From the NCBI GenBank assembly GCA_016875255.1, contig VGRU01000182.1:1-7523 (forward strand): a stretch of 7,523 bases of DNA. Reading direction: 5' to 3'. A program made the position numbers and the translations under genes. Source of the stretch: Deltaproteobacteria bacterium. GTDB lineage: Bacteria; Desulfobacterota; BSN033; UBA1163. Shown here one piece after another: positions 5,430 to 7,523 of the stretch; position 1 is the first letter of the stretch, and each line of letters starts with the position of its first letter. The notes below the pieces were generated by a model. It was not told the DNA's origin, did no database searches, and worked only from the letters and a program-made list of their open reading frames with translations.

Positions 5430-5954
5430 ATGGATTGGGAACTGCAATTTATGCGGTGGGCTGATGGGTGGTGGAGTTCGTCCTTTCTTGATTATACCAT
5501 TCCCTGGCTGACTTATCTCGGAAGCCATTTTGCAGTCATCCTATTCCTCCTTCTCAGTTTAATCATCACTAAACAAAGAAGGATTTTCCGTCGCCTCCTC
5601 CTTCTCTATGGCATCCAATCTGCAATTGTTTACAGTCTTAAATTTCTCATTCAGCGGGGAAGGCCATTCCATTTCTTACAGGAAATGGCTTTAAAGCTCT
5701 CCAGAGGTCCGGGAGAGATCCTTGACCCAAGTTTTCCCAGCGGTCATGCTACTTATGCCTTCATGATGGCGACTCTACTGGCTTACTGGTTTCCTCGATA
5801 CAGATTGATTTTTTTTATTGTCGCCGTGTTTATCGGATGGACCCGAATCTACCTGGGGCTCCATTATCCAACCGATATCTTCGTAGGAGCCTTATTGGGG
5901 TATGGAGGAACCAGGGTTTTTCTTCTGTATGGTAGTTTAAAACGAAAGGTGTGA
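5430..5954 (+). CDS. PAP2-family membrane phosphatase
   Basis: A 174-residue integral membrane protein of the type 2 phosphatidic acid phosphatase superfamily. The three catalytic blocks are complete: K71 to R78-P79 (KFLIQRGRP), PSFPSGH (100-106) with His106, and TRIYLGLHYPTD (138-149) with Arg139, nucleophile His145 and Asp149. The last block begins TR where most members have SR. Hydrophobic stretches at about 24-47, 55-72, 107-121, 126-137 and 150-168 give the usual five or six membrane segments. Members hydrolyse phosphatidic acid, phosphatidylglycerol phosphate or undecaprenyl diphosphate at the inner membrane; which one here is unknown. The short length fits bacterial lipid or undecaprenyl-diphosphate phosphatases. 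GGAG (5420-5423) lies six bases before the ATG. The last 18 nt overlap the convergent gntR-type gene. Confidence 0.92.
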   Translation: MDWELQFMRWADGWWSSSFLDYTIPWLTYLGSHFAVILFLLLSLIITKQRRIFRRLLLLYGIQSAIVYSLKFLIQRGRPFHFLQEMALKLSRGPGEILDPSFPSGHATYAFMMATLLAYWFPRYRLIFFIVAVFIGWTRIYLGLHYPTDIFVGALLGYGGTRVFLLYGSLKRKV

Positions 5955-6671
5955 ATTTTTTTCTCGGTAGGTCTTCTCCATTTTGATAAAATTTTCGCCG
6001 AAGTCAATGGTGTGTTTTTCCATAGCCTCAAACGCTGCTTTAGCGTTACCGGCTATCACCGACTCCACAACAGAGCGATGCATTCCTGTCGGATGGACAG
6101 TATCGGGGTCAGGGTTGACCGCCTCTATCACCCTTTTAGTCAATTTTAATAAGGATCTCATGAGGGCTTCAAAAAAGCGATTTTCACACATCTCAGCTAA
6201 AATAAAATGGACTCTTTGTTTTCTGTCCACATCTACCGATAAAGTCGTTATGGGAAGTTCTTCAGTCTCTAATGCTTCCATCAACCGTTGAGCATATTCT
6301 GGGGTAATCTTTAAGGCAGCCAATCGAGCCACTTGGGGTTCAATGAGAAGCCTCACCTGGTGTAGTTCAGGAATCGAAATCTTGTCAGATAAAAATAGAT
6401 CTAAGAAAGCGTTCACCAGATATTCGAAGGTTAATTCGGTTACGTAAGCCCCCCCGGTTGAACCCTGCCGGGTGGTGATGAAGCCCGAATTCTCAAGCGT
6501 TCGGAGGGCCTCACGAATAGCGACACGACTCACCTGAAACTGATCTGAAAGGTCTCGTTCAGACGGTAGTTTTTCACCGGGTTTAAATTGACCTGAAATA
6601 ATGGAAAGTTTAAGATTTTCGGCAACTTCTTCTGAAATACGATGTTGTTTTATGGGTTTAAATTTTGGCAT
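5937..6671 (-). CDS. GntR-family transcriptional regulator, FadR subfamily (FCD domain)
   Basis: A 244-residue repressor-type protein. The N-terminal winged helix-turn-helix (about 10-78) has the GntR signature FKPGEKLPSERDLSDQFQVS followed by REALRTLENSGFITTRQGSTGGAYV. The rest (about 85-232) is an all-helical FCD ligand domain: QVRLLIEPQVARLAALK opens it, and His155, His198 and His220 are candidate metal ligands. The usual Asp four residues before the first His is Lys151 here, with Asp149 two residues further on, so metal binding may be altered. AGGAG (minus strand, 6679-6683) is seven bases from the ATG. It is transcribed away from the acyl-CoA synthetase gene, and the 140-nt gap contains facing promoters and a palindrome, so it probably controls both, responding to a carboxylic acid or its CoA ester. 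The effector is unknown. The 3' end overlaps the PAP2 gene tail to tail. Confidence 0.93.
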   Translation of the reverse strand: MPKFKPIKQHRISEEVAENLKLSIISGQFKPGEKLPSERDLSDQFQVSRVAIREALRTLENSGFITTRQGSTGGAYVTELTFEYLVNAFLDLFLSDKISIPELHQVRLLIEPQVARLAALKITPEYAQRLMEALETEELPITTLSVDVDRKQRVHFILAEMCENRFFEALMRSLLKLTKRVIEAVNPDPDTVHPTGMHRSVVESVIAGNAKAAFEAMEKHTIDFGENFIKMEKTYREKNSHLSF

Positions 6672-6689
6672 AAATAACTCCTGAAAGTC

Positions 6690-6718
6690 ATTATATTAAA
6701 TTAAAAAAATTTTTTCAA
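6690..6718 (-). promoter_or_regulatory. Sigma-70-type promoter of the GntR-type regulator
   Basis: On the minus strand TTGAAA (6713-6718) is followed by exactly 17 nt and a perfect TATAAT (6690-6695). The start of transcription would be near 6683, so the leader is very short, about 12 nt, just enough for the AGGAG site. This is the best promoter match in the window. Confidence 0.75.
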
Positions 6719-6733
6719 TAAAATATTTATTGA
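6715..6733. promoter_or_regulatory. Candidate operator palindrome shared by two divergent promoters
   Basis: TCAATAAA-ATA-TTTATTGA is a perfect inverted repeat of 8-bp arms around 3 nt. It overlaps four bases of the minus-strand -35 (6713-6718) and four bases of the plus-strand -35 (6730-6735), so one bound dimer would cover both. Known FadR-subfamily operators also have two half-sites about a 3-nt centre, but they usually carry GT...AC, which is missing here. AAATATT-type motifs recur at 6736-6743, 6754-6760 and 6783-6790 and might be secondary sites, or just AT-rich promoter DNA. Confidence 0.6.
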
Positions 6734-6758
6734 CAAAATATTTTAATTGGGATAAATA
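6730..6758 (+). promoter_or_regulatory. Candidate promoter of the acyl-CoA synthetase gene
   Basis: TTGACA (6730-6735, perfect) is followed by 17 nt and TAAATA (6753-6758, 3 of 6 bases). Transcription would begin near 6765, leaving about 47 nt before the ATG at 6812. The -10 is weak and other AT-rich hexamers nearby could serve instead; the -35 is the strong part. Confidence 0.5.
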
Positions 6759-6811
6759 TTAAACCATTGAAATGTTTTGAACAAATATTTTCAGAAAAGG
6801 CAAATAATTTT

Positions 6812-7523
6812 ATGAACTTAGCGAACAATCTCGAAAGATCAGCCTTTTTCTTTCCCGAACAACCTGCTGTATCTGAGAATGGTCGTGTAACAACTTACCA
6901 ACAACTCAATGAGAAATCGAATAGAATTGCGACGGCCCTTATTAAGATGGGTGTCACACCAGGGGATTTCATCGGTCTGCTTGTTCCAAATTCAATGGAT
7001 TGGATCGCTTTTTATTTTGGTGTTCAAAAAGCGGGCGCTGTTGCGATTACCTTTTCGAGCCAGTTAAGGGGCGATGAGCTTTCCCTCCTTGTTGGTCATT
7101 CAAAGCCCAAAATCATCTTCACCTACGATGAGAAACTGGAAGAACTTCTTCGATTAAAAGATTCGATTGGTTTGGAGAAGATCGTCTCTCCCAATGGAGA
7201 CCGATCCTTATCTCAGATGATTGAAACCGGCTCTCCTCATTTTAAAGCCATCGAGCGTGACCGCAACGACACAGCCGCGATCCTTTATACCGGAGGAACA
7301 ACCGGAACCCCGAAGGGCGCCATGCTCACCCACGAAGGGATCAATTTTTCCAGTTTCAGTATCGCTCATTTTGAACGAAACACCGAAGACGATAGAGCCT
7401 TATGCTTTATGCCATTCAACCATGTCTTCGGTCAGATCCACATTATGAACGCCACGATCATGACCGGGGGATGCCTGGAGATTCTTCCCTCCTTTGACCT
7501 GGGAAAAACCCTTGAGTTGATGG
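6812..7523 (+). CDS. AMP-dependent acyl-CoA synthetase/ligase, N-terminal part (cut by window end)
   Basis: An open frame of 237 codons runs off the window without a stop. It is the N-terminal part of an ANL-superfamily adenylating enzyme, which activates a carboxylic acid with ATP to an acyl-AMP and usually transfers it to CoA. YTGGTTGTPKGAMLTH (159-174) is the P-loop-like A3 signature, with Gly where many members have Ser, as is common in fatty-acyl-CoA ligases. TYQQLNEKSNRIATAL (28-43), VPNSMDWIAFYFGVQKAGAV (58-77) and FMPFNHVFGQIH (199-210) are the expected flanking motifs. AAGG (6797-6800) is 11 nt from the ATG. The divergent FadR-type regulator suggests a fatty or aromatic acid catabolic role. 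The acyl-binding pocket and C-terminal lysine domain are outside the window, so the substrate, and even whether CoA is the acceptor, stays open. Confidence 0.92.
   Translation, partial: MNLANNLERSAFFFPEQPAVSENGRVTTYQQLNEKSNRIATALIKMGVTPGDFIGLLVPNSMDWIAFYFGVQKAGAVAITFSSQLRGDELSLLVGHSKPKIIFTYDEKLEELLRLKDSIGLEKIVSPNGDRSLSQMIETGSPHFKAIERDRNDTAAILYTGGTTGTPKGAMLTHEGINFSSFSIAHFERNTEDDRALCFMPFNHVFGQIHIMNATIMTGGCLEILPSFDLGKTLELM

Noticed and set aside
6701..6718. A-run followed by T-run as an intrinsic terminator
   Set aside because: There is no GC-rich stem, and the run forms the spacer and -35 of the strong minus-strand promoter.
1..7523. CRISPR array, tRNA genes or transposase genes
   Set aside because: No regularly spaced direct repeats, tRNA-like cloverleaf with a conserved T-loop, or transposase-like frame was seen on either strand.

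Overview
The window looks like a bacterial chromosome segment of moderate GC from an anaerobe-type Gram-negative lineage. Protein style and the palindromic intergenic repeats recall Desulfobacterota/Deltaproteobacteria. This placement is an impression from reading and not a database result. No tRNA, rRNA, CRISPR array or transposase gene is visible. Genes are densely packed and both strands are used.

Region 1 (1-2564, + strand) is the distal end of a tryptophan operon: the 3' end of trpC, then trpF, then trpA, then a LysE/RhtB-type amino-acid exporter whose ATG overlaps the trpA stop. trpB, which normally sits between trpF and trpA, is absent. Both unusually long gaps in this operon (trpC-trpF and trpF-trpA) are occupied by inverted pairs of REP-like palindromes of two different families.

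Region 2 (2526-3700) holds two small regulators transcribed away from each other. One is a single-domain CheY-like response regulator on the minus strand, best started at a TTG codon, whose 3' end runs 39 nt into the exporter gene. The other is a XRE-type helix-turn-helix protein on the plus strand, followed by a 14-bp stem-loop.

Region 3 (about 3600-5954, + strand) has panC (pantothenate synthetase) behind a recognisable promoter preceded by a 10-bp tandem repeat. A HAD-IB phosphatase, a purine-rich 78-nt palindrome and a PAP2 membrane phosphatase follow.

Region 4 (5937-7523) is a divergent regulator/target pair: a FadR-type GntR repressor on the minus strand and, on the plus strand, the first 237 codons of an AMP-forming acyl-CoA synthetase-like enzyme cut by the window edge. 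Between them lie two facing promoters whose -35 boxes are bridged by a 19-nt near-perfect palindrome, the likely operator. This is the best regulatory prediction in the window.

No wholly new multi-gene system was recognised. The points most worth a second look are the trpB-less trp operon with repeats at its joints, the exporter fused translationally to trpA, and the operator shared by the gntR and ligase promoters.
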